DNA of 55,350 nucleotides, from contig JAQGKX010000048.1 in assembly GCA_028289885.1 (NCBI GenBank), forward strand, positions 1-55,350. Direction: 5' to 3'. Shown in pieces: positions 15,423-26,000 of this stretch (within the stretch, counting starts at the first letter, position 1; each line of letters opens with the position of its first letter). The notes beneath the pieces were generated by a model, which was not told the origin of the DNA, ran no database searches, and saw only the letters and a program-made list of their open reading frames with translations. Origin of the DNA: Sphingomonadales bacterium. Its GTDB lineage: Bacteria; Pseudomonadota; Alphaproteobacteria; Sphingomonadales; Sphingomonadaceae. The position numbers and the translations under genes are program-made.

Positions 15423-17177
15423 TCAGGTGCCGGTCTTTTGATGCGCGATCCATGTGTCGATCTGCGCTTCCAGCAGGTCGAGTGGCACGGGTCCCTGTCC
15501 AAGCACGGCGTCATGGAACAGCCGGACGTCGAACCTGGCGCCCAGCTCGGTTTCGGCCTTGTGCCGCAGCGACAATATCTTGAGCTCGCCGAGCTTGTAC
15601 GCCAGCGCCTGCCCCGGATTGCCAATGTAGCGGTTAACCTCCGCGTCGATGTTCGCGTCGGTCAGGGCGGTATTATCCTTCATGAAAGCGACCGCCTGGT
15701 CCTTCGTCCACCCTTGCGCGTGCAGGCCGGTATCGACGACCAGCCGACAGGCGCGCCACATCTCATACGACAGGCGGCCCATGTCTTTTGCAGGCGTGTC
15801 GTAAATGCCCATCTCTATGCCGAGATGTTCGGAATATAGCCCCCACCCCTCGACAAAGGCAGTGAATTGCGTCGCATATTTGCGAAAGTCGGGTAGGTCC
15901 ATTTCCTGCTGGAGCGCAATCTGGTTGTGGTGGCCCGGAACCGCCTCATGACTGGTCAGCGCCGGAATTTCATAGAGAGGCCTTTGGTCGAGCTTCGACG
16001 TGTTGACGTAATAAGTGCCCGATATCCCGGCAGCGGGTGATCCGGGCATATAATAGGCGGTCGTATTGCCCTCTGCGGTTTCGGCGGGGATGGCGCGGAC
16101 GCCATAGGGCAGGCGGGGAAGGGTGGCGAAAAGCGTCGGCATCTTGCCGTCGTTGACCTTGGCCTGCAGCGCGGCGACGCCCATCAATTCGGCGGCGCTC
16201 TTCGGATAATATTTCGGATCGGTACGCAGTTCATGGATGAACGCCGCGCGGCTGGCATAGCCTGCCTTGGCGGCGAGCGTGTCCATTTCGGCGCGGATAC
16301 GCTTGACCTCGCCCAGCCCGATGTCGTGAATCTGGCTGGGAGTCAGTGTCGTGGTGGTCTGCTGCCGCACCATGAACGCGTAATATTTCTGGCCATCGGG
16401 CAGCGCCGCCGCGCCGAATGTCTTGCGGCATTTGGACAGATAGCTTGTCCGGTAATAGTCGTCGATCTTGCGATATTCCGGGTTGAGCGTGTCGGTGATG
16501 AGCGACACGGCGCGTGCCTTCATGCCCGACCATTCGGCGTCGGTGACGCCCGCTGGCTTGTTGTTCTTGAAGGGTGCGTAGAAACGCGAGTCTTCGGGTT
16601 TGGCGGTGATGACGCCCGTGATTGTCTGTTCAAAGCCGGTCAGCGTGACACAGGGTTGGACATAGCCGCCAGCAACCGCCTGCCGCGTGATGTCGAGCGA
16701 TTGCGCGTTGGCCTTTGGAAAGAGCGCGAGTCTGGTAAGATAGCTCTGATAGTCGGCTTTGGTCCGGACCGGCACGACATCGGACAGGCCCGCAAAATTC
16801 TGGAACCAGCTGCCGAGCGTCGAAAACAGGATCGTTCGCTCGCCGAACGTGTTGGCTTCGATCTGTTCGGACAATATCCGCCGCAGGATGGCCTGGTTGG
16901 TGATGTCCGCAGGCGTAAGCTGTGTCGTCGGAATCGCATCGATTCGCTCGATGAAAATCGCCGCCTGCGCCGCCTGTCGATCGGCCTCTGCCAGACTATA
17001 GTCGCCGATCTGGTCGTCATAAGTGTGGACGCCGAGTGTCGTAGCGTAGACTGGATTGGACTTCAGATACCACGCCCAATGGTCCTTGATCACGCCATGA
17101 AGATCGTCGGTCGGCGTCGCCGCAGCGGGCACGGCAGCCATCGCGAAAACGGCGGCAAGCAAAAGACGGCGCATCAT
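15423..17177 (-). CDS. DUF885 family exported metallopeptidase-like protein
   Basis: The predicted protein has 584 residues with a signal peptide (RRLLLAAVFAMAAVPAAA). The DUF885 domain contains the zinc-binding motif HEAVPGHH, followed by FTAFVEGWGLYSEHLGIEMG with the third-ligand Glu region. The fold is related to carboxypeptidase Taq-type metallopeptidases, so a periplasmic peptidase role is probable. Two adjacent ATG codons make the start certain to within one residue. It is divergent from an amino-acid permease, which would fit peptide breakdown and amino-acid uptake. Confidence 0.88.
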   Translation of the reverse strand: MMRRLLLAAVFAMAAVPAAATPTDDLHGVIKDHWAWYLKSNPVYATTLGVHTYDDQIGDYSLAEADRQAAQAAIFIERIDAIPTTQLTPADITNQAILRRILSEQIEANTFGERTILFSTLGSWFQNFAGLSDVVPVRTKADYQSYLTRLALFPKANAQSLDITRQAVAGGYVQPCVTLTGFEQTITGVITAKPEDSRFYAPFKNNKPAGVTDAEWSGMKARAVSLITDTLNPEYRKIDDYYRTSYLSKCRKTFGAAALPDGQKYYAFMVRQQTTTTLTPSQIHDIGLGEVKRIRAEMDTLAAKAGYASRAAFIHELRTDPKYYPKSAAELMGVAALQAKVNDGKMPTLFATLPRLPYGVRAIPAETAEGNTTAYYMPGSPAAGISGTYYVNTSKLDQRPLYEIPALTSHEAVPGHHNQIALQQEMDLPDFRKYATQFTAFVEGWGLYSEHLGIEMGIYDTPAKDMGRLSYEMWRACRLVVDTGLHAQGWTKDQAVAFMKDNTALTDANIDAEVNRYIGNPGQALAYKLGELKILSLRHKAETELGARFDVRLFHDAVLGQGPVPLDLLEAQIDTWIAHQKTGT

Positions 17178-17295
17178 GTCCCCCCTGATCAGGTTTATGA
17201 CTCATGCTACGGCGACCGGGGTTGAAAGCACAAGTCTGGTCATTCAGGGGCCTGGCCAATAGTGTCGGTGCAATCGACCGAGGGGAGAACGACCG

Positions 17296-18702
17296 ATGAC
17301 CGGCCTCATGCACCGCAAGATCATCACGCCGGAGCAGGAGGGCGGGCAGGGCCATTTGAAGCGCACGCTCAGCTGGTGGCATCTGCTGGCGCTGGGCGTC
17401 GGGGCCATCGTCGGCACCGGCATCTACACGCTGGTCGGCATCGGTGCGGGGCTTGCCGGGCCGGGCGTGATCCTGTCGTTCATCATTGCCGGGTCGATCT
17501 GCTGTTGTGCGGCGCTGGCCTATGCCGAGGTCGCGACGATGATCCCCGCCTCGGGCAGCGCCTATACCTACAGCTATGTCGTTATCGGCGAGAGTGTCGC
17601 TTGGGTCGTCGGGTGGAGCCTCATCCTCGAATATTCGCTGGTGGTCAGCGCGGTGGCGGTCGGCTGGTCAGGCTATGCCGCCGGGTTCCTGTCGTCGCTC
17701 GGACTGCAAATGCCCGCGGCGATACTGGGGGGGCCGGCGGCGGGCGGCGTCGTCAATTTGCCTGCGGTCCTGATCGTGTTCGCGGTCGCGGGATTGCTCG
17801 CGCTGGGCACGAAGGAAAGCGCAACGGTCAACGCCATTCTCGTCGTCGTGAAGATCGTTGCATTGCTGGTCTTCGTCGTCGCTGCCGTTCCTGCGTTCGA
17901 CCTCGCCCATTTCCATCCGTTTCTGCCGAACGGCTTTGCGTCGCATTCGGTGGATGGCACGCCAAAAGGAGTGATGGCCGCCGCCGCCATCATCTTTTTC
18001 GCATTTTACGGCTTCGACGCGATCTCGACGGCGGCGGAGGAGGCCAAGCATCCAGAGCGCGACCTGCCCATCGGGATCATCGGCTCAATGATCGTCTGCA
18101 CGGCAATCTATGTCGGCGTCGCGGCGACAGCGGTCGGGTCGATGTCGTACACGCTTTATGCCAGCAGTGCGGAGCCCCTGGCGCTGATCCTGCGGGCTTT
18201 GGGCCATCCCAATGCGGCGGTGCTGATCGGTGCGGCGGCGGTGGTTGCTTTGCCGACGGTCATCCTCGCCTTCCTGTTCGGGCAGAGCCGCATCTTTTTC
18301 GTCATGGCGCGTGACGGCGTGCTGCCTCCCGCGCTGGCAAAGGTGAACGCGCGCACCGGCACACCCGTTCGCATCACGATGATAACGGCGGTGGTCGTGG
18401 CCATATTGGCGGGCGTCACGCCGCTGGCAAAGATCGCGGCACTCGCCAATGCGGGCACGTTGCTGGCCTTCATCGCGGTGTCGGCCTGCATGTTGATCCT
18501 GCGCCGTCGCGAACCCGATCGGAAGCGCGTGTTCCGGACGCCGCTGGCGTGGGTCGTGGGGCCGGTTGCGATCCTTGGCTGCCTTTATCTGTTTTACAGC
18601 CTGCCCCACCAGACGCAGGCATTCTTCCTGATCTGGAACCTGTTCGGGCTGATTTGTTATGCCGGATGGCGGGCCATCGGATCGCGGAGAACAGTCGCCT
18701 AG
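17296..18702 (+). CDS. APC family amino-acid permease (cationic amino acid transporter type)
   Basis: The predicted protein has 468 residues with about 12 membrane segments. The first contains the APC substrate-binding motif GVGAIVGTGIYTLVG, followed by GPGVILSFIIAG. AALAYAEVATMIPASGSAYT and FFAFYGFDAISTAAEEAKHP are typical of the CAT/YfnA group. It imports amino acids at the inner membrane; the exact substrate cannot be read. An upstream TGACC-rich leader precedes the ATG at 17,296. Its stop overlaps the convergent NodT gene end by 4 bases. Confidence 0.88.
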   Translation: MTGLMHRKIITPEQEGGQGHLKRTLSWWHLLALGVGAIVGTGIYTLVGIGAGLAGPGVILSFIIAGSICCCAALAYAEVATMIPASGSAYTYSYVVIGESVAWVVGWSLILEYSLVVSAVAVGWSGYAAGFLSSLGLQMPAAILGGPAAGGVVNLPAVLIVFAVAGLLALGTKESATVNAILVVVKIVALLVFVVAAVPAFDLAHFHPFLPNGFASHSVDGTPKGVMAAAAIIFFAFYGFDAISTAAEEAKHPERDLPIGIIGSMIVCTAIYVGVAATAVGSMSYTLYASSAEPLALILRALGHPNAAVLIGAAAVVALPTVILAFLFGQSRIFFVMARDGVLPPALAKVNARTGTPVRITMITAVVVAILAGVTPLAKIAALANAGTLLAFIAVSACMLILRRREPDRKRVFRTPLAWVVGPVAILGCLYLFYSLPHQTQAFFLIWNLFGLICYAGWRAIGSRRTVA

Positions 18703-20087
18703 CGTTGAACGTTCTGAACGTCGGCGACCGACCAGCCGCCGCCGAACGCCTGATACAAAGTGACATAGGCGTTCAGACGATCCGCTCGCGCCTGAACCAG
18801 CGCCAGTTCGGCAGTCAGCAAACCGCGCTGGGTATCCAATTGGTCGAGGTAGGACGAATAGCCCGCCCGGTAACGGTTCGACGCATTCCTGAGCGCCGCT
18901 GCCAGCGCATCGCGTTGCCCGGCAAATGCGACCGCCTGCTGGCCCGATCGAAGCACACCGGCAAGGCTGTCATCAACCTCTCGAAAGGCGTTCAGGGCGG
19001 TCCTGCGATAGGCGAAAGCAGCCTGATCGCGCCGGGAAACCGCAATGCCCTGCTGCGCGCGAAGGCGACCGCCGTCGAAGATCGGCGAGAGGATGCTGCC
19101 GCCGATCGAAAAGACCGTCACCGGGTTCGGCAGGAGGTTGGACAGGACGAGGCCGACCGAACCGGTCAGCCCGATGCTGGGCAGGAACGCGCGCCGGGCG
19201 CTGTCCAGCGACCGGTCCGAGGCGACGAGCGTTTGTTCGGCCTGATACAGGTCCGGCCGACGCCGCAACAGGTCGGCAGGCAGGCCGTCGGGGATCGCGG
19301 GCGTCGCGAGCTTTTCGAGCGCCACGCCGCGCGCAATCGGCGCCGGGACATCGCCGAGCAACACGCCCAGCGCATTTTCCTGCCGTGCGATGGCGAGTTC
19401 GGCTTGTGGCACCAACTGTTCGGTGGCGTGATATTCGCCTTCGGCCTGATGCAGTTCCAGACGTGAGGTGTAACCGGTTTCGGCCCGACGCCGCGCGATC
19501 CGCAGTCCCTCGCCACGCGCCGCCAGCGTGCTTCGGGCGACGATCAGCCGCGAATCGAGCGCGCGCAGGGTGATATAGCCGGTGGCGACACTGCTCACGA
19601 TGCCGAGCCTTACGGTGTCGCGCGCACCTTCACTCGCAAGAATCTGCGCGCGCGTTGCGGCATTTGCGGCGCGCAATCGCCCGAACAGGTCGAGGTCATA
19701 GCTTGCCTCGATCGTCGGTTCGGCACCCAGGCTGTTCTGCCCCACGCCGAACGGATTTAGGGCGCGCGACTCCGATCCGCCAAAACCGCCGCTGATATTT
19801 GGTGATAGTTGCGCGCGTGACAGGCGTTCGGTTGCGCGTGCTTCTTCTACGCGCGCTGCGGCGCTGCTCAGATCGGGATTGTTGGCTAGCGCGCGCTCGA
19901 TCAGGCGGGTCAGCACCGGATCACCGAACGCCGCCCACCAGTCGGCGCGGATCGGCTCGCCGGGTCCAAGCGCCGTCCGCCACGCAGGCGGGGGTGCGAC
20001 CGCCGCATTGGCGGGGGTCTGCGAACGGGGACCGGCGCACCCCGCCATCGACATGGCAGCAATCGTCAATATGATTCCCGCTCTCAT
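18699..20087 (-). CDS. NodT-type outer-membrane efflux lipoprotein
   Basis: The predicted protein has 462 residues with a lipoprotein signal (MSMAGC, lipidated Cys about 17). Two outer-membrane-factor repeats are present: NNPDLSSAAARVEEARATER, then the second half starting RRPDLYQAEQTLVASDRSLD. It forms the trimeric exit duct of a tripartite pump. Its ATG overlaps the stop of the HlyD-type adaptor gene, making it the last gene of the operon 22,911 to 18,699. Confidence 0.92.
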   Translation of the reverse strand: MRAGIILTIAAMSMAGCAGPRSQTPANAAVAPPPAWRTALGPGEPIRADWWAAFGDPVLTRLIERALANNPDLSSAAARVEEARATERLSRAQLSPNISGGFGGSESRALNPFGVGQNSLGAEPTIEASYDLDLFGRLRAANAATRAQILASEGARDTVRLGIVSSVATGYITLRALDSRLIVARSTLAARGEGLRIARRRAETGYTSRLELHQAEGEYHATEQLVPQAELAIARQENALGVLLGDVPAPIARGVALEKLATPAIPDGLPADLLRRRPDLYQAEQTLVASDRSLDSARRAFLPSIGLTGSVGLVLSNLLPNPVTVFSIGGSILSPIFDGGRLRAQQGIAVSRRDQAAFAYRRTALNAFREVDDSLAGVLRSGQQAVAFAGQRDALAAALRNASNRYRAGYSSYLDQLDTQRGLLTAELALVQARADRLNAYVTLYQAFGGGWSVADVQNVQR

Positions 20088-21253
20088 CTGGCGCGGGTGC
20101 CACTTGCCGTGTCGATGCGAGCCTGTACCGACATGCCGGGTCGTAGTTGCTGGCTGAGCGTCTGGCCCGGATCGACGCGAATGCGGACCGCGATACGCTG
20201 CGGCACCTTGGTGAAATTGCCCGTCGCATTGTCGGGTTTCAGGATCGAAAACTCCGACCCCGCCGCCGGTGAAATCTTTTCGACCGTGCCTGTCAAACGC
20301 GCATCGGCAAGCGCATCGACGGTAAAGCTGGCGGGCTGGCCGATGACCATGTGAGCAGTTTGTGATTCCTTGAAATTGGCGATCACCCAGGTTTCGGGGG
20401 GCACCAGGAACATCAACTGCGATCCAGCCGTGACATATTGCCCCAGCCGGACGCCGACTTCGCTCAAGCGACCTGTTTCGGGCGCGCGGACGACGGTGTT
20501 CTCAAGGTCGATCTGCGCCAGTCGTTGCGCCGCCTGTGAACCGGTCACGCCCGCTTGCTGGCCGCCGCGCCCGACCTTTACGGTCCGGATATCCTGTTGA
20601 GCGATGTCGCGCGCCGCCTTTGCCTGCAAGACACCGGCCTGTGCTTGCCGGAGTGCCGCCAGTGTCTGGTCGCGCTCGCGAAGGCTGACCGAACCATCGG
20701 TCACAAGGTCGTTGACGCGGTTCATGTCGGCCTGTGCGCGTTGCAACTGGGCATTGGCGTTGGCGACGGCAGCTTCCTGCGCGGCGAAGCTGGCGGCGCG
20801 CGAACGTGCGGCTTGATCGGCATTGGCAAGCGTCGCCTGCTGTCCGGAAACGGTTGCGGCCGCCTGTTCGAACCGTTGGCGATAGATGCGGTCGTCGATG
20901 CGGACCAGCGGCTGCCCGGCCTTTACATCGTCGAAATCGCGGACGAGAACCTCGACGACATAGCCACTGACCTGTGGACTGATGACCGTTGTGCGGCCCC
21001 GGACATAAGCATTGTCGGTCGATTGATAATTATTGGCGAACGGCGGCAGTCGCCATGCCGCCAGTACCGCCGCCATGCCGACCAGCGCGACGAGTACGAT
21101 GACGATGATCGTGTTTCGCGAGGCGCGGGGAGGATGCCAGCCCGATGCAACCGGCGCGTCGGTTGCTACGTCTGCCGTCTGGACTTCGGCACTACGTTCG
21201 TCGGTCACCGGGGTCGGCGCTACGGGAAGGATGGGCGTGGTCGAATCGTTCAT
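20084..21253 (-). CDS. EmrA/HlyD-type periplasmic adaptor
   Basis: The predicted protein has 389 residues: a disordered Pro/Thr-rich N-terminus, one membrane anchor (TIIVIVLVALVGMAAVLAAW, about 49-68), barrel-sandwich halves (VISPQVSGYVVEVLVRDFDD and NTVVRAPETGRLSEVGVRLG), and a long helical hairpin between them. It links the inner-membrane pump to NodT. Translation is coupled on both sides: its ATG overlaps the stop of the MFS gene (21,250) and its stop overlaps the NodT gene. The natural substrate is not evident. Confidence 0.92.
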   Translation of the reverse strand: MNDSTTPILPVAPTPVTDERSAEVQTADVATDAPVASGWHPPRASRNTIIVIVLVALVGMAAVLAAWRLPPFANNYQSTDNAYVRGRTTVISPQVSGYVVEVLVRDFDDVKAGQPLVRIDDRIYRQRFEQAAATVSGQQATLANADQAARSRAASFAAQEAAVANANAQLQRAQADMNRVNDLVTDGSVSLRERDQTLAALRQAQAGVLQAKAARDIAQQDIRTVKVGRGGQQAGVTGSQAAQRLAQIDLENTVVRAPETGRLSEVGVRLGQYVTAGSQLMFLVPPETWVIANFKESQTAHMVIGQPASFTVDALADARLTGTVEKISPAAGSEFSILKPDNATGNFTKVPQRIAVRIRVDPGQTLSQQLRPGMSVQARIDTASGTRAR

Positions 21254-22911
21254 GTCACAGCCTTTAATCGTGCCAGTCGACGCTCGCGATAGCTACGCCG
21301 CATCAACAAAAACCCCAAATATGCCGTCGTCAGCGCCGCCAGCACCGCGATCAGGCGAAATGTGTCGTTATAGGCGAGGATATTGGCCTCGCGCGTGGCC
21401 GTCTGTGACAATAGCGCCGCGCCCTCCGTAGTGCGCAGGGAATTGTCCCCCAACACACGCCCGAACGCCGCGCCGCCGGTGGCAATGCGGGCCGTAACCG
21501 TCGGATTGGTCGGGCTGATCGTTTGGACGATCGCGGCGCTGTGCGCCTTTTCGGCAATCGTCTGATAGGTTCCGAGCAGTGCCGCTCCGCCCAGCCCGCC
21601 AAGTGAATTGACGATCCCGAACAGGGCGATGAAGCTGATGACGTGCCCGGTTCCCTTTTGCAGAGCGCGGGTCATGCCGAACAGCAGCGCTGGGCCGAGG
21701 AAGAATGTCGCAGCAAAGGCTATGACCGCCTGTGTCAGGTAAAGTTCGGGCGCGCGCGTCAGGTTCGTGGAAAAGGAATCGATAAATGCGGCGATGGCGA
21801 CCATTCCGATCGAAAGCATCACGGGATGCGTCAGCTTCTCGACGTTCAACGTGACTGCGCTTGCGATCACGCCCGCCACCGATGCGATCAGGATGATCAC
21901 GAACAGCGTCTGCATCTGGTCGTTGTTCTGGCCGAGCATGGTGAGCAGCCCGACCGCACCATAAGTCTGTTCCGACAGCACGATCCGCGCCATGATCGTG
22001 ACAACGGCAAAGCGCATGATGTCCGCGCTCCCCAGCCACCGGGTGTTCAACAAGGGGTTCGCGCGATGATGTTCTATCGTGAGCGCGGCGGCGAACATCG
22101 GGATGGCGATGAGCAGTGCCCAGCCGATCCACGGTGCCGACGTCCACCACACGATCCTTCCCTCTCCAAGAACCGCCGCGAATAGCGCCACGCTGGTCCC
22201 GAACAGGACGAACGTAACGAAATCCATGCGTTCGAAGGCGGGTCTGCGCTCGGTCGGGGGAAGGCGAAGCAGGCTGACCGCAGCGAGCGACAGGAGCGCC
22301 AGTCCAAGCTCGAACAGGTAAAGCGCCCGCCATTGCGACATTGCCAGCAAGTCGGGCGAAAACAGCCGTGCCAGCGGGATCGCGCATTGCGGAATTCCAA
22401 TGCCCAGCACCAGACCCTTCAACCGCCACCGTGCCGGAAGCGCCTGCATCATATAATAGAGGCACAGGGACGACAGCGCCGCCGCCGCCATTCCCGAAGC
22501 GGCACGAACCGCAATCGCGGACGCAAAGTCGCGCACGAACAAATGGGCGAACGTCAGCAGCGCATAAAGCGCCAGAAAGATCATCGTGAAAGGCCGCAAG
22601 CCGTATTGCTGGCGAAACTTGATCATCAGCAGGTTGATCGACGTGTTGGTCATGACATAGGCGGTGGGCAGCCACGCGATTTCTGCGGGATCGAGGCCGA
22701 GCGACCCCTGCAACGTCGTCAGATTGACCGAAATCAGCGCGTTGCCGAGGCCACCGGTGACGCCGACGAGCACTGCAATCGTGCCATAGGCGACCTGCCG
22801 TCCAAATGGATGTTCGGGCGAAGCGGGCGATCCCGGCATGACCGCGCGTTCATGCGGCGCGAAAGCCCACTCCTCCTCGGTGAGGAAGTTTCGGATACGG
22901 GCGAAAAGCAT
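21250..22911 (-). CDS. DHA2/EmrB-type MFS transporter
   Basis: The predicted protein has 553 residues with about 14 membrane segments. Conserved early features are SLGLDPAEIAWLPTAYVMTN and the cytoplasmic loop near FRQQYGLRPFTMIF. It begins with a hydrophilic stretch (EEEWAFAPHERAVMPGSP) before the first helix, longer than usual in EmrB. It is the proton-driven inner-membrane component of the EmrAB-NodT-like pump encoded by this three-gene operon. A palindrome at 22,942-22,954, just before the start, may bind a repressor, but no regulator gene lies beside the operon. Confidence 0.9.
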   Translation of the reverse strand: MLFARIRNFLTEEEWAFAPHERAVMPGSPASPEHPFGRQVAYGTIAVLVGVTGGLGNALISVNLTTLQGSLGLDPAEIAWLPTAYVMTNTSINLLMIKFRQQYGLRPFTMIFLALYALLTFAHLFVRDFASAIAVRAASGMAAAALSSLCLYYMMQALPARWRLKGLVLGIGIPQCAIPLARLFSPDLLAMSQWRALYLFELGLALLSLAAVSLLRLPPTERRPAFERMDFVTFVLFGTSVALFAAVLGEGRIVWWTSAPWIGWALLIAIPMFAAALTIEHHRANPLLNTRWLGSADIMRFAVVTIMARIVLSEQTYGAVGLLTMLGQNNDQMQTLFVIILIASVAGVIASAVTLNVEKLTHPVMLSIGMVAIAAFIDSFSTNLTRAPELYLTQAVIAFAATFFLGPALLFGMTRALQKGTGHVISFIALFGIVNSLGGLGGAALLGTYQTIAEKAHSAAIVQTISPTNPTVTARIATGGAAFGRVLGDNSLRTTEGAALLSQTATREANILAYNDTFRLIAVLAALTTAYLGFLLMRRSYRERRLARLKAVT

Positions 22912-22941
22912 TTGCTTCTATACGCACGACGGGCCGGAAAG

Positions 22942-22954
22942 GTCACGACGTGAC
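22942..22954. promoter_or_regulatory. Palindrome upstream of the efflux operon
   Basis: GTCACG-A-CGTGAC has perfect 6-base arms, 31-43 bases before the ATG of the MFS gene. Its position in the divergent gap with the glutamate dehydrogenase gene suits an operator for the pump. Binding is inferred. Confidence 0.45.
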
Positions 22955-22992
22955 GTTGGCGACGTGCCGACTGCGCGCCAGATAAGCTGTCC

Positions 22993-23021
22993 TTGAGCTT
23001 GTAACATACCGGGCGCATAAT
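22993..23021 (+). promoter_or_regulatory. Candidate sigma-70 promoter of the glutamate dehydrogenase gene
   Basis: TTGAGC, a 17-base spacer and CATAAT match the -35 and -10 pattern. The predicted transcript starts about 45 bases before the ATG at 23,073. Confidence 0.5.
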
Positions 23022-23072
23022 CGTTCGGGTCACGGGACAATGCAGTTCCATCAACAGATTCAGGCAGGTTTT

Positions 23073-26000
23073 ATGGCCACCGCGCGCGCGCACGACTCCT
23101 CCCAGCACTCCAGTTCAAACGACAAAAAACTGATAGACGTGATTGCAAGGGCGCTGGTGAACGGTGCCTTGCCGGGTGAGACTGCGGGCTTCGAGAAGGC
23201 CGATCGGATCGCGGCGGCGACGCTGTCATTGCAGGCGATGTCCAGACGGACGCGCGGCAAGGTTTCAATTGCAGCGGAGACGGCTATCGACGCGAGTGGC
23301 CGACGGCTCATGCGCCTCGCCATCGTCAATGATGATATGCCGTTCCTGGTTGATTCGATCGCCGCCACAGTTGCCGCGCATGATCTGGTGATCTACCGCG
23401 TCCTTCATCCCGTGGTTGAGGTAACGCGCGACGACGCGGTTCTGAAAAAATTCGGCGGCGATGCGCGTGAATCGTTGATCTACATGGACGTCGAACGTGC
23501 CGACGCGAAGGCACGACGCGACTTGCTGGCGTCGATCGAGACGAACCTGGGCCATGTGCGCGCGGCGGTACGCGACTGGGCTGCGATGAAAGACGCGATG
23601 TCGCGCGATGTTGGTGCTCTTGAGGCGAGCGGTACTGCGCCCGAAGGGGCTGCACTCCTTGCGTGGATGCTCGATCGCAACCTGACCCTGCTCGGCCATG
23701 CCGAATTTGCAGCGGACGGCAGCATGGCCAATGGCCTCGGCATTGCGCCCCTGATCGGCGACGCCGCGCTTGCACCTGAATCCCGTCGCCTTGCGGTCGA
23801 ATGGCTGAAAACCCATGATGCGCCGCTGCTCGTAAAGTCGAACTTCGTCTCGACGGTCCACCGCCGCGCGCCCGTCGATCTCGTCATTTTGCCGATGAAG
23901 GATGCCGCTGGGGGCGACGGACTGTCGATCCATATGGGATTGTGGACAAGCTCGGCACTCAGCGCTCCACCGGAAGAAATCCCGATACTGCGCGGGCGGC
24001 TATCGTTGCTTGAGGACAAGTATGGATTTGCTCCGGTCGGTCATGCTGGAAAGGCGTTGAACCACGCTCTGACCGCGCTGCCCCACGACTTGCTGATCGG
24101 CATCGGCTCGGACTCGTTCGAGGAGGTCGCACTGACGGCCATGTCGCTGGCCGACCGTCCACGCCCGCGCCTGCTGCTTGCCCGCGATGCGCTCGACCGC
24201 CAGATGTTCGCCTTCGTCTGGCTCCCGCGCGACGAACTTTCGACCGCCCGCCGTGTCGCCATCGGCGATATGCTGGCCGAAGCGTGCGGTGGCACGATGT
24301 TGAGCTGGTCGATCGACCTTGGCGACAGCGGCGTTGCGTTGATCCGTTACGCCTTCGACCGGCGCGGGTCCGGGCGACGCGCCGATGGCGCGGCGCTCGA
24401 CAGGCAACTCGAGACCATGGTGCGCGGATGGGAACCTTCGGTCGAGGCCAGCCTCGGCGAACGTGGCGATGCGGGTCGTGCCGCGCGCCTTGCCATTCGT
24501 TATGCCAATGCGTTTCCGATCGGTTATCGCGTCGGTGCGGGACCGGCGGAAGCCGCGCTCGATATCGAACGCCTGCATGCACTCGCCGGACCCGACCAGC
24601 GCGGTGTCCGGATTTACCGCAATGAGAACGACGCCGCCGACCGGTTGCGCCTGAAACTTTATAGCCTGATGCCGGTGATGCTGTCCGATGCCGTTCCCGC
24701 ACTTGAGAATTTCGGCTTTCGCGTTGTCGAGGAAGTATCGACCGAGCTCTCTGGCGGGCTTGGTCACATGCACCGCTTCGTCCTCGATCTTGCCGAGGAA
24801 AATGCGGCATCCGTGCTGAAACGCGCCGATGTGGTCGAGGCGGCGGTCGCTTCGGTCCTTGAAGGCGCGGCAGAGGATGACCGTTTCAACGAACTGCTGA
24901 TCGCGGTTGCGCTCGCGCCAAAGTCCGTCGTCCTGTTCCGCGCCCTGTTTCGCTATCTGCGCCAGACCGGGCTGACCTATGGCCTGTCCACCGTCGCCGA
25001 TGCGCTGCTCCATGAACCTCATATTGCGCGCGCCGTCGTCGATCTGTTCAATGCGCGGCATGATCCCGCTGGCGGCAAGAAGGCCGGGGCTGCGGCACTG
25101 GCGGCAGACGCACTCATCGAGGATGGGCTGGTCCAGGTCGCCGCTATCGACGAGGATCGCATCCTGCGGCTGTTCCGTTCGGTCGTGATGGCGACGTTGC
25201 GCACCAATTTCTTTGCGCCCGCCGCCGCCGAAGCCCTTGCTTTCAAATTCGATAGCGCGCTTGTCCCGGGCCTGCCCGCGCCGGTGCCGTGGCGCGAGAT
25301 CTTCGTCTATTCGCCACGCGTCGAGGGTATCCATCTGCGTGCCGGGGCGGTCGCGCGCGGCGGCCTGCGCTGGTCGGACCGTCGCGACGACTTTCGTACG
25401 GAGATTCTCGGGCTGATGAAGGCGCAGCGCGTCAAGAACGCCGTCATCGTGCCGACCGGTGCAAAGGGCGGTTTTTTCCCCAAGGCCCTTCCCGATGCGG
25501 CGACCAATCGCGACGCGTGGCTGGCGGAGGGGACCGAAACCTATCGCATCTTCATCCGTACCCTGTTGTCGATCACCGACAATATCGTCGATAACAAGGT
25601 CACGCACCCGGAAGCGGTCGTCATCCTCGACGGTGACGATCCCTATTTTGTCGTGGCCGCAGACAAGGGGACGGCGAGCTTCTCCGATGTCGCCAACGCC
25701 ATCGCACTCGAACGCAATTACTGGCTGGGCGACGCCTTCGCGTCCGGGGGATCGGTCGGATACGATCACAAGGCGATGGGTATCACCGCGAAAGGCGCGT
25801 GGATTTCGGTGCAGCGTCACTTTGCCGAACTCGGCGTCGATGTGCAGACCCAGCCCGTCCGCGTCGTCGGTTGCGGCGATATGTCTGGGGACGTGTTCGG
25901 CAATGGGATGTTGCTGTCGAAGACCTTGAAGATCGTCGCGGCGTTCGACCACCGCCATATCTTCCTCGATCCCGATCCCGATCCGGCAGCAAGCTGGGAA

